Below are positions 34,997-46,268 of a stretch of DNA of 64,000 bases, piece by piece; positions within the stretch are counted from its first letter, which is position 1, and each line of letters starts with the position of its first letter. The notes beneath the pieces are model-generated. The model did not search any database. It was not told where the DNA came from and worked only from the letters and a program-made list of their open reading frames with translations. The DNA is taken from assembly GCF_020616515.1 (NCBI RefSeq), contig NZ_CP085135.1:1798001-1862000 (forward strand), given 5' to 3'. This DNA is from Mesorhizobium sp. PAMC28654. GTDB taxonomy: Bacteria; Pseudomonadota; Alphaproteobacteria; Rhizobiales; Rhizobiaceae. Made by a program: the position numbers and the translations under genes.

Positions 34997-36493
34997 CTAT
35001 TGCTCATAATTGTCCCGCACGAGGCGATCGAGCAGCCTGACGCCAAAACCCGAGCCCCATGACTGGTTGATCTCGCTCGACGGCGCACCCATCGCGGTGC
35101 CGGCAATGTCGAGATGCGCCCATGGCGTGTCCTTGACGAAGCGCTGCAGGAACTGCGCGGCGATGATGGCGCCACCATAGCGGCCGCCGATATTCTTCAT
35201 GTCGGCGTTCTTGGAATCAATGAGCTTGTCGTATTCGGCGCCAAGCGGCATGCGCCACAATCTTTCTTGCGTCGCCTGGCCGGCTGCCGTCAGCTTTTCC
35301 GACAGTTCGTCATTGTTGGAGAACAGGCCGGCATAATGCTGGCCGAGCGCCACCATGACGGCGCCGGTCAATGTCGCCAGATTGACCATGAACCTTGGCT
35401 GGAAACGGTCGTTGCAGTACCACAGCGCATCGGCCAGGACGAGGCGGCCTTCAGCGTCCGTGTTGAGCACCTCGATGGTCTGACCCGACATCGAAGTTAC
35501 GATATCACCCGGACGCTGGGCATGACCGTCGACGGCATTTTCCACCAGCCCGATGATGCCGACGACATTGGCCTTCGCCTTGCGCGACGCGAGCGCCTGC
35601 ATCAGGCCGGTCACCGCCGCGGCACCGCCCATGTCGCCCTTCATGTCCTCCATGCCGGATGCCGGCTTCATCGAGTTGCCGCCTGTATCGAAGGTGACGC
35701 CCTTGCCGACAAAAGCGATGGGGCTGTCCTTGGCCTTGCCGCCATTCCATTGCATCACCGCCATGCGGGCGCCACGCGGCGATCCCTGCGCAACGCCGAG
35801 CAACGAGCCCATGCCGAGCTTCTTCATCTCCTTCTCGGTGAGGATTTCGACCTTGACGCCCAATGCTTCCAGTTCCTTGGCGCGGGCGGCAAACTCCACC
35901 GGTCCGAGCGCATTTGCCGGCTCATTGACCAGGTCGCGCGCCAGAAGGACGCCATCGATCACCGCCACCTCATCGGCGAAGGCCTTTTTCGCGCCGGCTG
36001 GATCATTGGTGTGGATGGTTATCCTTGCCGGCTTCTTCGTATCGTCCTTGCCATCGCCATTGTCCTTCTTGGTCTTGTACTTGTCGAAGGAGTAGCTGCG
36101 CAAAAGGATGCCCGCGGCAAGGTTCGCCGCCTCCTGAGCGCCAACAGAGGTGTCGGCCAGATCGAGAACGATCGCAACGTCAACCGCCTTGCGCAACGAC
36201 GCGGCAATGGTTCCACCAAGCTTCAGCCAGGCGTAGTCATCGAGCGCCGACACCTTGCCGGCGCCGATCACGACCAGCCGATCGAACGGCGTTCCCTCGG
36301 GCGCCAGCACTTCGACGACGCTTGCGAATTTGGCCGTGAAGTCGGCGACCGGAAATGCGCGCTCGAGTGCCTTGGCGGGATCGCAACCCTTTGCCGCGTC
36401 GCTCAACCCGCTCCCCTCCGCCGAGAGCACGAAGACGCTCCCCTTCTTGGGCGTTGTTAACTTGGCAAAGGCAATCGAAGGTCTCGAATTCAT
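34997..36493 (-). CDS. pepA: leucyl aminopeptidase
   Basis: PepA is a hexameric two-metal exopeptidase. The 498-residue protein contains a Macro-like N-domain and the M17 catalytic domain: the signature [10 protein letters not shown] near residue 343, [10 protein letters not shown] near 275 and the AxLTGA segment after the signature. I use the second of two adjacent ATGs (36493) because its ribosome site (AGGA) is better spaced. Upstream 340 bases separate it from lptF. Confidence 0.95.
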   Translation of the reverse strand: MNSRPSIAFAKLTTPKKGSVFVLSAEGSGLSDAAKGCDPAKALERAFPVADFTAKFASVVEVLAPEGTPFDRLVVIGAGKVSALDDYAWLKLGGTIAASLRKAVDVAIVLDLADTSVGAQEAANLAAGILLRSYSFDKYKTKKDNGDGKDDTKKPARITIHTNDPAGAKKAFADEVAVIDGVLLARDLVNEPANALGPVEFAARAKELEALGVKVEILTEKEMKKLGMGSLLGVAQGSPRGARMAVMQWNGGKAKDSPIAFVGKGVTFDTGGNSMKPASGMEDMKGDMGGAAAVTGLMQALASRKAKANVVGIIGLVENAVDGHAQRPGDIVTSMSGQTIEVLNTDAEGRLVLADALWYCNDRFQPRFMVNLATLTGAVMVALGQHYAGLFSNNDELSEKLTAAGQATQERLWRMPLGAEYDKLIDSKNADMKNIGGRYGGAIIAAQFLQRFVKDTPWAHLDIAGTAMGAPSSEINQSWGSGFGVRLLDRLVRDNYEQ

Positions 36494-36836
36494 CATGTCC
36501 TGCTTTCGGGGAGGTGCTTCAAACGTTCCAGCGTCGTCTCGTGGAGTGCGCGACATTTGGTCGTTTTCCCGCATTTGGCAAGACTTTGCCGAAATCGCAC
36601 CCCATATGGCTGACGGAACCGACGTCGATTCGGCACGGCACGGCTCCTCTTCTTTCGCCGCAACCTGTTGTTAACCAAGCATGTTCGCCCTTTCTTATCC
36701 ATTCCCGCCGACACTCCGGCCTGCCGGGGAACATGATGTGGGACGGGAACCAGATCGAACCGGTTGTGCGGGCGGCGGCGGACGGCTACCTTGTTCGGCG
36801 GCATGATGCCGTTCGAAAAAATCGAGAAAAGCCTTC
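36494..36836. other. non-coding gap between pepA and lptF
   Basis: A 343-base divergent upstream region for two operons. It holds a perfect palindrome (see 36799) and TTAACC near 36674. No supported gene. Confidence 0.5.
36799..36811. promoter_or_regulatory. 13-bp palindrome upstream of lptF
   Basis: CGGCAT-G-ATGCCG is perfectly symmetric, 26 bases before the lptF ATG. It could be an operator or an mRNA hairpin over the leader. Confidence 0.35.
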
Positions 36837-38039
36837 ATGAAGGTCGTTGAACGCTACATCATGCGCCGCGCTTTCGTGGTCTTCATGGCAGCGCTGGTCT
36901 GGACGCTGGCGATCGTGTGGACCACGCAAGTTCTAGCCCGCATAGATCTTGTCACCGACAGCGGCCAGTCGGCCCTCACCTTCTTCGAAGTCGCCGCTCT
37001 CATTTTGCCGTCGATCATCCCGATCGTCGTGCCTTTTGCGCTGGTGGTGGCGGTAGCGCAGACGCTCAGCACGATGAATGCGGACTCGGAACTGGCCGTC
37101 ATCAATGCAGCTGGTGCATCGCGCTGGACAATCGTCAGGCCGATCATGCTGCTTGCGCTCGGAGCCGCCATCTTTTCATTCGCCGTCGACAACGGCATCG
37201 ATCCCTATGCACGCCAGAAAAATCGCGAGCTGGTGGCGTCATCACGGGCGGATCTGTTGACCCTGGTCATCCAGGAAGGCACCTTCCGCAAGATCGACGA
37301 TGGCCTGTTCCTGCAGATCGGCGAACGGCTTCCGGACAATCGTCTCGGCGGCATCTTCGTTGCCGATTCGCGAGAGGAAGGCGTCAACCTCGTCTACTAT
37401 GCCAAGAGCGGCTCCATCGTCGAACGCGGCGCCGAAAAGGTGCTGATGATGAACGACGGCGTCATCCATCGCAAAACGCTGACGGGCGATCTTTCCGTCA
37501 TCCGGTTCACATCCTATGCGTTCGACCTGTCGGCCTTCATGGCGGCGGCATCGGCGGTAACCCTGATGGCGAAGGACCAGACTACGCAGTATCTGCTCAA
37601 TCCGGACCCGAACGACAAGGTTTTCCAGCGAGAGCCCAACACCTACCAGGCCGAGGTCAACCAGCGCTTCACGGAATGGACCTACTCGCTGGTCTTCGCG
37701 CTGATAGCACTTGCGGTGGCCGGCGATGCACGCTCGCATCGCGAGGCGCGCGTCAATCCGCTGATCACGGCCATCGGCATCTCCCTGTTTGTCCGCTGGT
37801 TTGGATTCTTCGCCGACGGCAAGGCCGACACGGTGCCGCAATTTGCCTACATGGTCTATGGCGTGCCGATCGTCGCATCCGCGATCGCCATCTGGTTCAT
37901 CGTCACCAACCGAACCATGGAACTGCCGGTGGCCTGGGCTGACTGGATGACCAACTGCGCCGATCGCGTCACAGAGGGATGGAACGCCCTCAAGCTGCGC
38001 TTTTCCAGGGGCAGCACGTCTGGACAAAGGGTCGGCTGA
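36837..38039 (+). CDS. lptF: LPS export ABC transporter permease LptF
   Basis: LptF pairs with LptG in the inner membrane to lift LPS from the bilayer for the Lpt bridge, powered by LptB. The 400 residues show the YjgP/YjgQ layout: start MKVVERYIMRRAF, three N-terminal membrane helices, a periplasmic beta-jellyroll (about 110-260), and three C-terminal helices. The stop overlaps the lptG start (TGATG), indicating co-translation; lptD follows. Confidence 0.95.
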   Translation: MKVVERYIMRRAFVVFMAALVWTLAIVWTTQVLARIDLVTDSGQSALTFFEVAALILPSIIPIVVPFALVVAVAQTLSTMNADSELAVINAAGASRWTIVRPIMLLALGAAIFSFAVDNGIDPYARQKNRELVASSRADLLTLVIQEGTFRKIDDGLFLQIGERLPDNRLGGIFVADSREEGVNLVYYAKSGSIVERGAEKVLMMNDGVIHRKTLTGDLSVIRFTSYAFDLSAFMAAASAVTLMAKDQTTQYLLNPDPNDKVFQREPNTYQAEVNQRFTEWTYSLVFALIALAVAGDARSHREARVNPLITAIGISLFVRWFGFFADGKADTVPQFAYMVYGVPIVASAIAIWFIVTNRTMELPVAWADWMTNCADRVTEGWNALKLRFSRGSTSGQRVG

Positions 38040-39121
38040 TGGGTTGGACACTGGGCCGGTATTTTTTCTTCCGCTATGTATCGATCACCATCTGGTTCTT
38101 CATCGGCCTGCTGGCGCTGGTGTTCCTGATCGATTTCACCGAGCTTTCCGGCCGCACCACCGGGTTGCCGGGCTTCACCTACGGAACGGCGCTCGCCATT
38201 TCGGGGCTCAGGATGCCGATGATCATGCTGCAGACCGTGCCATTCGTCGGCCTGTTCTCGGCAATGGCGACCCTGGTATCGCTCAATCGCAAATATGAGC
38301 TGGTCATAGCGCGTTCCGCCGGCGTGTCCGCCTGGCAGTTCCTTTTGCCGTGCTGCATCGGGGCGCTTCTTTTCGGCGCCTTTTCGGTCGGGATCATCAA
38401 TCCGATCGCCGCGCATGCCTTTTCCTGGTCCGAGCGGATGGAGACCGAGCTCCGCTCCGGCAAATCGAACGCCGTTTCGGCCGATGCCGCCCCCTGGATC
38501 CGGCAGAAGACCAGTACGGGCGACACCATCATCGGCGCCCGCGCCATTCTCAACCAGGGCCTGGAGATGGCCGACGCGGTGTTCTTCATCCTCAGCCCGC
38601 AAGGCGATATCGTCGAACGCAAGGACGCGGCACGCGTCTATCTGCGCGACGGCTACTGGGAACTGCAGGACGTCAAGATATTCAAGGATGGCACCATCCG
38701 ATCGGTGGGCAGCGATCGCGTACCGACCAATCTGAAGCCCGAATTCGTCCAGGAGCGGCTGGCACGCCCGGAAACGATCCCGTTCTACGATCTGCCGGGC
38801 AAGATCGAGGTTGCCCGCTCCTTCGGCCTCAAGGCAAATGCCTTCGCAATGCAGTTTGATTCGCTGGTGGCGCTGCCATTCCTGCTCGTCGCCATGACGC
38901 TGATTGCTGCAACAGTATCAATGCGATTTGCGAGGATGGGGCAGTCCGCAACGATGATTCTGGGTGGCGTCCTCGCCGGGTTTCTGCTTTATGTCGTTTC
39001 GGTGTTGGTCAAAGCATTCGGCGTTGCGGGATTCGTGCCCACCGCTGTGGCTGCGTGGGTTCCGGTTGTTGTGGCTATGTTCTTTGGGGTGACATTCCTG
39101 CTATACAAGGAAGACGGCTAG
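38039..39121 (+). CDS. lptG: LPS export ABC transporter permease LptG
   Basis: The 360-residue partner of LptF, with the same helix-jellyroll-helix plan: MGWTLGRYFFFRY start, three membrane helices, a beta domain (about 120-270) and three C-terminal helices. The ATG overlaps the lptF stop, and its own TAG is adjacent to the lptD leader, so lptF-lptG-lptD are translated in order. The start at 38039 is chosen over a longer in-frame reading inside lptF. Confidence 0.95.
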   Translation: MGWTLGRYFFFRYVSITIWFFIGLLALVFLIDFTELSGRTTGLPGFTYGTALAISGLRMPMIMLQTVPFVGLFSAMATLVSLNRKYELVIARSAGVSAWQFLLPCCIGALLFGAFSVGIINPIAAHAFSWSERMETELRSGKSNAVSADAAPWIRQKTSTGDTIIGARAILNQGLEMADAVFFILSPQGDIVERKDAARVYLRDGYWELQDVKIFKDGTIRSVGSDRVPTNLKPEFVQERLARPETIPFYDLPGKIEVARSFGLKANAFAMQFDSLVALPFLLVAMTLIAATVSMRFARMGQSATMILGGVLAGFLLYVVSVLVKAFGVAGFVPTAVAAWVPVVVAMFFGVTFLLYKEDG

Positions 39122-39135
39122 TGAGGGAGGCGGTT

Positions 39136-41539
39136 TTGCGCAGCTATAGGCAGGCCGGTTTGGCGCGCCTTTACGCGGCAAGCGCCTTGGCATGCCTTGT
39201 CGCCTGCGGCGTCACCATCGTGCCAGCCGTTGCCCAGCAGGTAACGGATCTGGCGCAGAAAGTGCCGTCCGGCTCGCAAATGCTGCTGGCGGCGGATACG
39301 CTTGTCTATGACAACGACAACCAGACGGTAACGGCCGTCGGCGGCGCAGATCGACTATGGCGGCAACCGCCTCGTGGCGCAGCGGGTCGAATACAACCGC
39401 AAGACCAAGCGCCTCGTTGCCAGTGGCAATGTTCAGGTCATCAACGCCGACGGTACCAAGGTCTATTCAGACCACGTCGACCTCACCGACGACTTCGCCG
39501 ATGGCTTCGCAAACGCACTGCGTGTCGAAACGGTCGACAAGGCCTATTTCGCGGCGGAAAGCGCCGAGCGCATGGGCGGCGTGCTGACCACGTTCCACAA
39601 TGGTGTCTACACCGCCTGTGCACCCTGCGAAGACAAGCCGGACAAAGCGCCGACCTGGCGCGTCAAGGCGCGGAAGATCATCTGGAACGGCGAGAAGAAG
39701 ACGGTTCGCTTCGAGAACGCGAATTTTGAATTCTTCGGCTTTCCACTCGCCTATCTGCCGGCATTCGAGATTGCGGATCCAACGGTCAAGCGCAAGAGCG
39801 GCTTCCTGATCCCCAGCATCGGCTACAAGAGCGATCTGGGCTACAGCGTCAAGGTTCCCTACTATTTCGCGCTATCGCCAACATATGACCTTACGGTCAC
39901 GGGCACCGGCTACACCAAGCAGGGCTTCCTTGGCGAGGCCGAATGGCGCCAGCGTTTCAACAATGGCGAATACAGCGTAAAGATCGCGGGCATCCAGCAA
40001 CGAGACCCCGGCGCCTTTGTCGACAGCAACGGGTACAATGTCGATTCCGGAGGGCCAGGCGATCCGAACAAATTCCGCGGCATGATGGGCACCCAGGGCC
40101 AGTTCGCCATCAATCCGCGCTGGGATTTCGGCTGGAATATCCTGCTGCAGACCGACAAGAATTTTTCGAGCACCTACAGCATCAAGGACTATAGCGACGT
40201 CATCCATCGCTCCGAGGTCTATCTGACCGGTCTCAACGACCGTAACTATTTCGACCTGCGTGCCATGCGCTTCGACGTCCAGGAAAATACGCTGAGCTCG
40301 GACCCTTCCGCACGCGCCGGCCAGCAGCCCTGGGTCCTGCCGTCGCTTGACTATGCGTACATCCCTGACGTGGCGGTGGCCGGAGGCCAGTTGTCGATCA
40401 ATGTGAACGCGAGGGCCATCCGCCGCGACAGCCTGGATGAAGGCTTCAAAACGCCATACGACGACACCACCCCGACCATACGCGTTCCTGGCATTCAGGG
40501 CGACTCCGCGAGGTTGACGGCGGAAGCCGAGTGGAAGCGGACCTTCACGACCGAGGATGGGCTGGTGCTCACGCCCATGTTCGCGCTACGCGGCGATGCC
40601 AGCTATCTCAATGCATCGTCAGCCTCGCTTGCCGCCATCAACAACATGGCAACGACTTTGAACGTGCAGGACGATATGCGCTCGTCGCTGGCCACCTACA
40701 TGGCGACCGCCGGACTTGAAGTTCGCTGGCCGCTGCTGTTTGCGGCGGCCAATTCCAGCCATGTCCTCGAGCCGATGGCGCAGGTTTTCGCGCGTCCTAA
40801 CGAGCAGTATGTCGGCGGTCTCGCCGTGCCCAACGAGGACGCCCAGAGCCTTGTCTTCGACGCGACAACATTGTTCGAGGAAGACAAGTTTTCCGGCTAT
40901 GACCGCGTCGAAGGCGGCACGAGGGCCAATGTCGGCCTGCGCTATTCCGGCTCCTATGACAATGGCTGGAGCACAAACGGCCTGTTCGGCCAGTCCTACC
41001 AGCTCGCCGGACGCAACTCCTTCGACGCACCGGACCTCGTTAATGTCGGTGCCTATTCTGGCCTCCAGACGTCTTCATCCGATTACGTCGGCCTGATCGG
41101 CCTCAACAGCCCCAACGGGTTCTCCGGCTCGGTCAGCGGTCGTTTCGACGAACAGACCTTCGAAGTCCGCCGTGCCGAGTTGAAGGCCGCCTATTCCGGC
41201 CTGCCGGTTTCGCTGAGCGCCAAATACGCGTTCATCCAGGCCCAGCCTCTCTATGGCTTCACGGAGGATCGCCAAGAGGTCACGCTTGGCGCGTCCACGC
41301 ATCTTGCCGAGGCCTGGCGTGTCTTCGGAACAGGCACCTACGACATACAGAGCAGCCTTCTGGTCAAGGATGGCGTGGGCTTCGCTTATAATGATTCGTG
41401 CTTCACCTATCTGATGACCTTTTCGCAATCGCGCGACCTGACCACCCGAGAGGTCTCGCAGACCATCGGCTTCAACCTGTCATTCCGCACGATTGGTGAT
41501 TTCGGGTCGTCACAAAGCTCCATCGATACGATCCAGTAG
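39136..41539 (+). CDS. lptD: LPS-assembly protein LptD, frame-interrupted here
   Basis: LptD is the outer-membrane barrel that inserts LPS. The restored protein is about 800 residues: signal peptide (LRSYRQAGLARLYAAS...VAQQ), an OstA/N-terminal domain (LLAADTLVYDNDNQTVTAVGG, then VEYNRKTKRLVASGN), and a long barrel. The reading breaks after AVGG; GGCGGCGCAGATC lacks two bases of the expected GGCGGCGTGCAGATC, near 39345-39347. With them the protein continues as VQIDYGGNRLVAQRV. A TTG start at 39136 is favoured by GAGGGAGG five bases upstream. The rest is intact, so a sequence error is likely. Confidence 0.87.
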
Positions 41540-41660
41540 AGGGCGGTCGGCCAAGAGCAAGCAGTCGGCTGACGACATCGTTTCGCCGCATAGGTCTGGC
41601 ACCGATTCCACGCACCCTGGGGCAGGGATAGAGTAGAGCTGGGACCGGAATAGAATTGGG

Positions 41661-42599
41661 ATGCTTTCGATGAGGAAATACCTCTTTTCGGCAGGATTTG
41701 CGCTGCTTGTGGCTGCAACATCCGTCTCGATGACAATCATGACGCCGCCGGCATTCGCCAGCGAGATCAAATACGTCGTCAACGACATACCGGTGACCAG
41801 CGGCGACATCGCGCACAGGGCCGCCTTCCTGCGCCTCCAGCACCGTAAGGGCGATGCCGCCAACGAGATGGTCGAACAGACATTGCGGATGGCGGAGGCC
41901 AAGCGGCTCGGTATCAAAATCGGCGATGCCCAGGTCGACGCCGCCTATCAGCGCTTTGCCACGACCAACAAGATGCAGATCAGCCAGCTCGATGGCGTCA
42001 TGGAAAAATCGGGCGTGACCAAGGAGCATTTCAAGGAATTCATCCGCGCCCAGATGGCCTGGAACCAGGCATTGAGCGCGCGTTACCGTTCCGGCGATGG
42101 TGGCGGCGGCGCAACCAGCGAACAGGACGCTGTAAAGCGCATGCTCAGCAATGGCGGCACCAAGCCAACCGCCATGGAATACATGCTTCAGCAGGTGATC
42201 TTCGTGGTGCCGCAAGCTGAGCGCAGCGCGACGCTGGCCAAGCGCAAACGCGAAGCCGACGCCATGCGCGCCCGCTTCAATGGTTGCAACACCACGCGCG
42301 AATTCGCCAAGGGCCTAATGGACGTCACAGTTCGCGATCTCGGCCGTGTGCTGGCGCCGCAATTGCCGACGGACTGGGCAGAGCAGGTCAAAGCCACCAA
42401 GGTCGGTGGAGCCACTCCAGTGCGTGAAACCGAACGAGGCATCGAGTTCATCGGCATCTGCTCTTCGCGCGAAGTGTCCGACGACAAGGTCGCGCAAATG
42501 GTGTTTCAGAGCGAGGGCTCGACAGACAAGGCCGCCGACGACCTCAGCAAGAAATATCTCGACGAGCTGAAGGCGAAAGCCAAAATCGTCAAGCGCTGA
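41661..42599 (+). CDS. surA: SurA-like periplasmic peptidyl-prolyl isomerase/chaperone
   Basis: A 312-residue secreted protein with a signal peptide (first 34 residues, PPAFA-S), a SurA_N-like chaperone module ([20 protein letters not shown]), and a PpiC-like segment ([13 protein letters not shown]). Alphaproteobacterial SurA proteins are shorter than the E. coli protein and often have one or no complete PPIase domain. It helps unfolded outer-membrane proteins, including LptD, whose gene is immediately upstream. The symbol rests on context plus similarity. Confidence 0.8.
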   Translation: MLSMRKYLFSAGFALLVAATSVSMTIMTPPAFASEIKYVVNDIPVTSGDIAHRAAFLRLQHRKGDAANEMVEQTLRMAEAKRLGIKIGDAQVDAAYQRFATTNKMQISQLDGVMEKSGVTKEHFKEFIRAQMAWNQALSARYRSGDGGGGATSEQDAVKRMLSNGGTKPTAMEYMLQQVIFVVPQAERSATLAKRKREADAMRARFNGCNTTREFAKGLMDVTVRDLGRVLAPQLPTDWAEQVKATKVGGATPVRETERGIEFIGICSSREVSDDKVAQMVFQSEGSTDKAADDLSKKYLDELKAKAKIVKR

Positions 42600-42613
42600 A
42601 TTCCGGCATAATC

Positions 42614-43642
42614 GTGCGTGGCGCCGAGATCCCGCTGGCATTGAGCATTGGCGACCCGTCGGGTATCGGACCCGAAATCGCGATTGCCGCGTGGCAGGCC
42701 AGGGACGCGTTCGCGATCCCGCCCTTTTACCTCCTCGCCGATCCGCAATTGGTGGCCGCACGGGCAGATCACGTTGGCGCCAGCGTGGAAATCGCCGAAA
42801 CAACGCCAGCGCAGGCATCACGGACATTTTCGCGCGCATTGCCGGTCGTGCCGCTCTCCGCCCGTTTCGTCGACAGTCCCGGCAGGCCTGACCCGGCCAA
42901 CGCCGCAGGCACGGTGGAAGCCATCGATCGCGCGGTTGCGGACTGCCTCGCCGGCCGTGCCGCGGCGGTCGTCACCTGCCCGATAGCCAAGAAGCCACTC
43001 TATGATGCCGGCTTCCGCTTTCCCGGTCATACCGAATATCTGGCGCATCTGGCATCGCTGCACACCGGAACCGAGGTGATGCCGGTGATGATGCTGACGG
43101 GACCAGACCTCTCCACCGTTCCCGTCACTATCCATATCCCTCTGGCCAAAGTGCCAACGGCGCTGACAACCGAACTGATCGTCGCCACCGCGCGCATAAC
43201 CGCCTCCGACCTCGCAAGCCGCTTCGGCATATCGAAGCCGAGGCTTGCCATTGCCGGCCTCAATCCGCATGCCGGCGAAGGCGGGGCAATGGGCGACGAA
43301 GACGAGCGGATCATCCGTCCGGCGATCGCCATCCTGCGTGAGGAAGGGATAAACGCCTTCGGCCCGCTTCCCGCCGACACGATGTTCCATGCGCGAGCTC
43401 GCGCTGGCTATGACGCAGCCATCTGCATGTATCACGATCAGGCGCTCATCCCGGCAAAGGCGCTCGCTTTCGACGAAGCGGTCAACGTTACGCTCGGTCT
43501 GCCCTTCATACGCACGTCGCCGGACCACGGCACGGCTTTCGACATCGCCGGAAAGGGCATTGCGCGCGCCGACAGCCTGATCGCGGCCTTGAAACTTGCC
43601 AGAAGGCTGGCCGACACCGGAACGAAAGCTGCTGCTGCATGA
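42614..43642 (+). CDS. pdxA: 4-hydroxythreonine-4-phosphate dehydrogenase
   Basis: PdxA oxidises 4-phosphohydroxy-threonine to an aminoketone that joins deoxyxylulose phosphate in PLP synthesis. The 342-residue protein has the [13 protein letters not shown] start, the metal histidines in GHTEYLAHL (near 138) and MYHDQAL (near 275). GTG 42614 begins 14 bases after the surA stop. Part of the surA-pdxA-rsmA order conserved in proteobacteria. Confidence 0.94.
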   Translation: MRGAEIPLALSIGDPSGIGPEIAIAAWQARDAFAIPPFYLLADPQLVAARADHVGASVEIAETTPAQASRTFSRALPVVPLSARFVDSPGRPDPANAAGTVEAIDRAVADCLAGRAAAVVTCPIAKKPLYDAGFRFPGHTEYLAHLASLHTGTEVMPVMMLTGPDLSTVPVTIHIPLAKVPTALTTELIVATARITASDLASRFGISKPRLAIAGLNPHAGEGGAMGDEDERIIRPAIAILREEGINAFGPLPADTMFHARARAGYDAAICMYHDQALIPAKALAFDEAVNVTLGLPFIRTSPDHGTAFDIAGKGIARADSLIAALKLARRLADTGTKAAAA

Positions 43643-43667
43643 GTGCTTCCCGCCTGAGCCCGCGCGC

Positions 43668-44492
43668 ATGAGCATCGACGGCCTGCCGCCGCTTCGCGAC
43701 GTGATCGAACGCCATGGCCTGCAAGCGAAAAAGGCGCTCGGCCAGAATTTCCTGCTCGACTTGAACCTGACAGGAAAAATCGCGCGCAGCGCGGGCGACC
43801 TGACTGCAACCACCGTGATCGAGGTCGGGCCGGGCCCCGGCGGGTTGACTCGTGCGCTGCTATTGCATGGCGCCAGCCGCGTCATCGCCATCGAACGGGA
43901 CGAGCGCTGCGTGGCTGCATTGGCGGAAGTGTCGGATCATTATCCGGGCCGGCTGGATGTGATTGCTGACGATGCGCTGAAAACGGATTTTGCAGCCCTT
44001 GCCGGAGACGGGCCGACGAAAATCGTCGCCAACCTCCCCTACAATATCGGCACCGAACTCCTGGTGCGCTGGCTGACAGTCACCGACTGGCCGCCTTTCT
44101 ATACATCGATGACGCTGATGTTCCAGCGCGAGGTGGCCGAGCGCATTGTCGCCGCCGCTGGCAGTGATGCCTATGGCCGGTTGGGCGTGCTCGCCGGCTG
44201 GCGCACGGAAGCCAGGATCGCCTTTGACGTGCCGCCGCAGGCATTCACGCCGCCGCCCAAGGTTACCTCGTCGGTGGTGCATCTGGTGCCACGCCAGACG
44301 CCCTTGCCTGTTGACGTCAAGCGGCTCGGACGTGTCACCGAGGCCGCGTTCGGCCAGCGCCGAAAGATGCTGCGGCAAAGCGTGAAGAGCCTGGGTGGCG
44401 AAGCGCTGCTCGAGCGCGCGGGCATCGACCCGACCCGGCGCGCCGAGACGCTGAGCGTCGAGGAATTCGTACGGCTGACCAATTCGGTGTAG
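43668..44492 (+). CDS. rsmA: 16S rRNA (adenine1518/1519-N6)-dimethyltransferase
   Basis: RsmA (KsgA) dimethylates A1518 and A1519 of 16S rRNA late in 30S assembly. The 274 residues include [12 protein letters not shown] near 20-31, SAM motif [10 protein letters not shown] near 50-59 and catalytic NLPYNIG near 120. The start at 43668 is supported by homologous first residues. It converges with gmk. Confidence 0.95.
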   Translation: MSIDGLPPLRDVIERHGLQAKKALGQNFLLDLNLTGKIARSAGDLTATTVIEVGPGPGGLTRALLLHGASRVIAIERDERCVAALAEVSDHYPGRLDVIADDALKTDFAALAGDGPTKIVANLPYNIGTELLVRWLTVTDWPPFYTSMTLMFQREVAERIVAAAGSDAYGRLGVLAGWRTEARIAFDVPPQAFTPPPKVTSSVVHLVPRQTPLPVDVKRLGRVTEAAFGQRRKMLRQSVKSLGGEALLERAGIDPTRRAETLSVEEFVRLTNSV

Positions 44493-44527
44493 CTCTCCTT
44501 CCCCCGTCCATGGACAGGAGCAGGAGA

Positions 44528-45201
44528 TCAGCCCGTCTTCTCGTCCAGAAGCCCGGAGACGAAATCGAACAGGCCCGGCCGACGATCGCGTCTCAGACGT
44601 TCGGCGACGACGATACCGCGCACCTCGGCGAAGGCTCGATCGAGATCGTCGTTGACGATGACGAAGTCGTATTCCTTCCAGTGCTCGATCTCGTTGCGGG
44701 CGTTTTCAGCCGCATATCGATCACCGATTCCTGATCCTCGGCGCGGCGCTTGAGCCTTGCCTTCAATTCCTTCATCGACGGCGGCAGGATGAAGATCGAG
44801 ACGATATCGGCGCGCATCTTCTCCTTGAGCTGCTGCGCGCCTTGCCAGTCGATGTCGAACAGCATGTCGCGGCCTTGCGCCAGCGCCAGTTCGGCTGGCT
44901 CGCGCGGCGTGGCATAGCAATTGCCGTGCACCTCAGCCCATTCCAGCAGGGCGTCGGAATCGCGCAGCCGCTCGAAGTCGCGCATGGTCCGGAAATGATA
45001 ATGGACGCCCTCGATTTCGCTGCCCCGCCGTGGTCTGGTCGTAACCGAGACCGACAATTCCAGGCTGGAATCGCTCTCAAGCAGATTGCGCGCGATCGTG
45101 GATTTGCCGGCGCCGGAGGGCGACGACAGGACAAGCATCAGCCCCCTGCGGCGAATGCGCGAACCCAGATCTCTCGCAACTATCGGATCTTTGGCCACCA
45201 T
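44528..45201 (-). CDS. gmk: guanylate kinase, frame-interrupted here
   Basis: Gmk phosphorylates GMP to GDP and is essential. The reading starts [16 protein letters not shown], has P-loop [10 protein letters not shown], the [16 protein letters not shown]-binding region and RAEDQESVI. It then drifts out of frame; a second frame supplies [20 protein letters not shown] to the end EKTG. Restoring one A in CTGAAAACGCCC (plus-strand T run 44703-44706) yields [13 protein letters not shown] and a 224-residue protein whose spacing matches E. coli Gmk. A homopolymer sequencing error is the best explanation. It follows yicC by 3 bases. Confidence 0.9.
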
Positions 45202-45204
45202 TGG

Positions 45205-46094
45205 TTATTCCAGATTCTGTACCTGTTCGCGAAACTGATCGACGACCGCCTTCAGCTCCAGCCCAATGGCGGTGACGGCGGCAGCGTTCGACTTCGAGCA
45301 CAGCGTATTCGATTCGCGGTTAAATTCCTGTGCCCAGAAAATCGAGCTTGCGGCCAATGGCGCCGCCCCCCTTGAGCAGCGCCCGGCCTGACGCCACGTG
45401 CGTCTTCAGGCGGTCGATCTCTTCGCGAATGTCGGCCTTGGTGGCGAGGAAAGCCGCTTCCATGTGCAACCGGCTCGCGTCGAGATTGGCGGAGGCGTCC
45501 ATCAACAGCCGAACTTGTTCCGCGATCCTTTCGCGGATCGCGGCCGGCTCGCGTGACGGGTCCGCCTCGGCCCGCAGTGTTAGCGCCTCGATGGCATCGA
45601 TGTGGCCCGACAACAGCGAACGCAGTGCCTCGCCTTCCCCCTGCCGCGCCTTTTCCAGCCCGTCCAGCGCCTCTTCGAGCGTAGCCATGATTGCGGTGTC
45701 GAGAGCAGCCCGCTCGTCCTCCGTTTCGATGGTTTCGGGGATGTCGAGCACGCCGCGAAGCGATAGCAGCCCATCGGCGGTAGCCGGCGCCACGCCGAAC
45801 TGCTCCTGCAGCCGTTTGGCCAGCCCGGCCACATCCTTCAGGAATGCTTCGTTGACCACAGGTTGCGCTTGCGTGCCGGCGGCGCGGCCAATCGTCAGCG
45901 TCGCCTGGAAATTGCCACGGGAAAACCGCTTCTGGATCGTCTGCCTGACAGTTGGCTCCAGCCGCTCGAACCCCTGCGCCAGTCGCAGCCTGACTTCGAC
46001 GCTCTTGCCGTTAACGGATTTGACTTCCCAGGCGATCGCGGTGCCGGTGTACTCGCCCGCAGCGCGTGCAACCAGTCATGCTCTGCAAATTCAT
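45205..46094 (-). CDS. yicC: YicC family endoribonuclease, two frame interruptions here
   Basis: YicC is an RNase of the YicC-like/DUF1732 family acting on RNA stability. The central 175 residues (VNEAFLKDVAGL ... GRKLDFL) are clean, but both ends lie in other frames. At the start, MNLQSMTG (ATG 46094) needs two more T near 46070-46071 to read GFARAAGEYTGTAIAW. At the end, an extra base in the C run 45333-45335 closes the frame as LGTGI; removing it gives FLAQEFNRESNTLCSKSN, the conserved YicC C-terminus, to NLE. Restored length is 296 residues, normal for the family. Confidence 0.85.
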
Positions 46095-46113
46095 TTTGTC
46101 CGTACGCCCCTTG

Positions 46114-46148
46114 GCGCATGATCTCGAAAATCGAAAGCGATCGTGCGC
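46114..46148. repeat. small palindromic repeat, GCGCATGATC type
   Basis: GCGCATGATC and GATCGTGCGC (9 of 10 pairs) flank an A-rich centre TCGAAAATCGAAAGC. It lies between mltG and yicC. It resembles a common dispersed Mesorhizobium intergenic palindrome. Confidence 0.6.
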
Positions 46149-46268
46149 GGCTTCAAATTCCTGAGCATCCCTTGCGCTCCCATTGGGTCGCGCGGCGCTC
46201 CCTCAAAAATATCAGTCCGCCCTTTGCGCACAAAATTGGGGCGCAAAGGATCCTAGGCGAAATGCCGC

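Noticed and set aside
45221..45240. A third frameshift near the yicC end
   Set aside because: On careful reading the T run is three bases (CAGTTTCGCGAA), which keeps the frame to the TAA.
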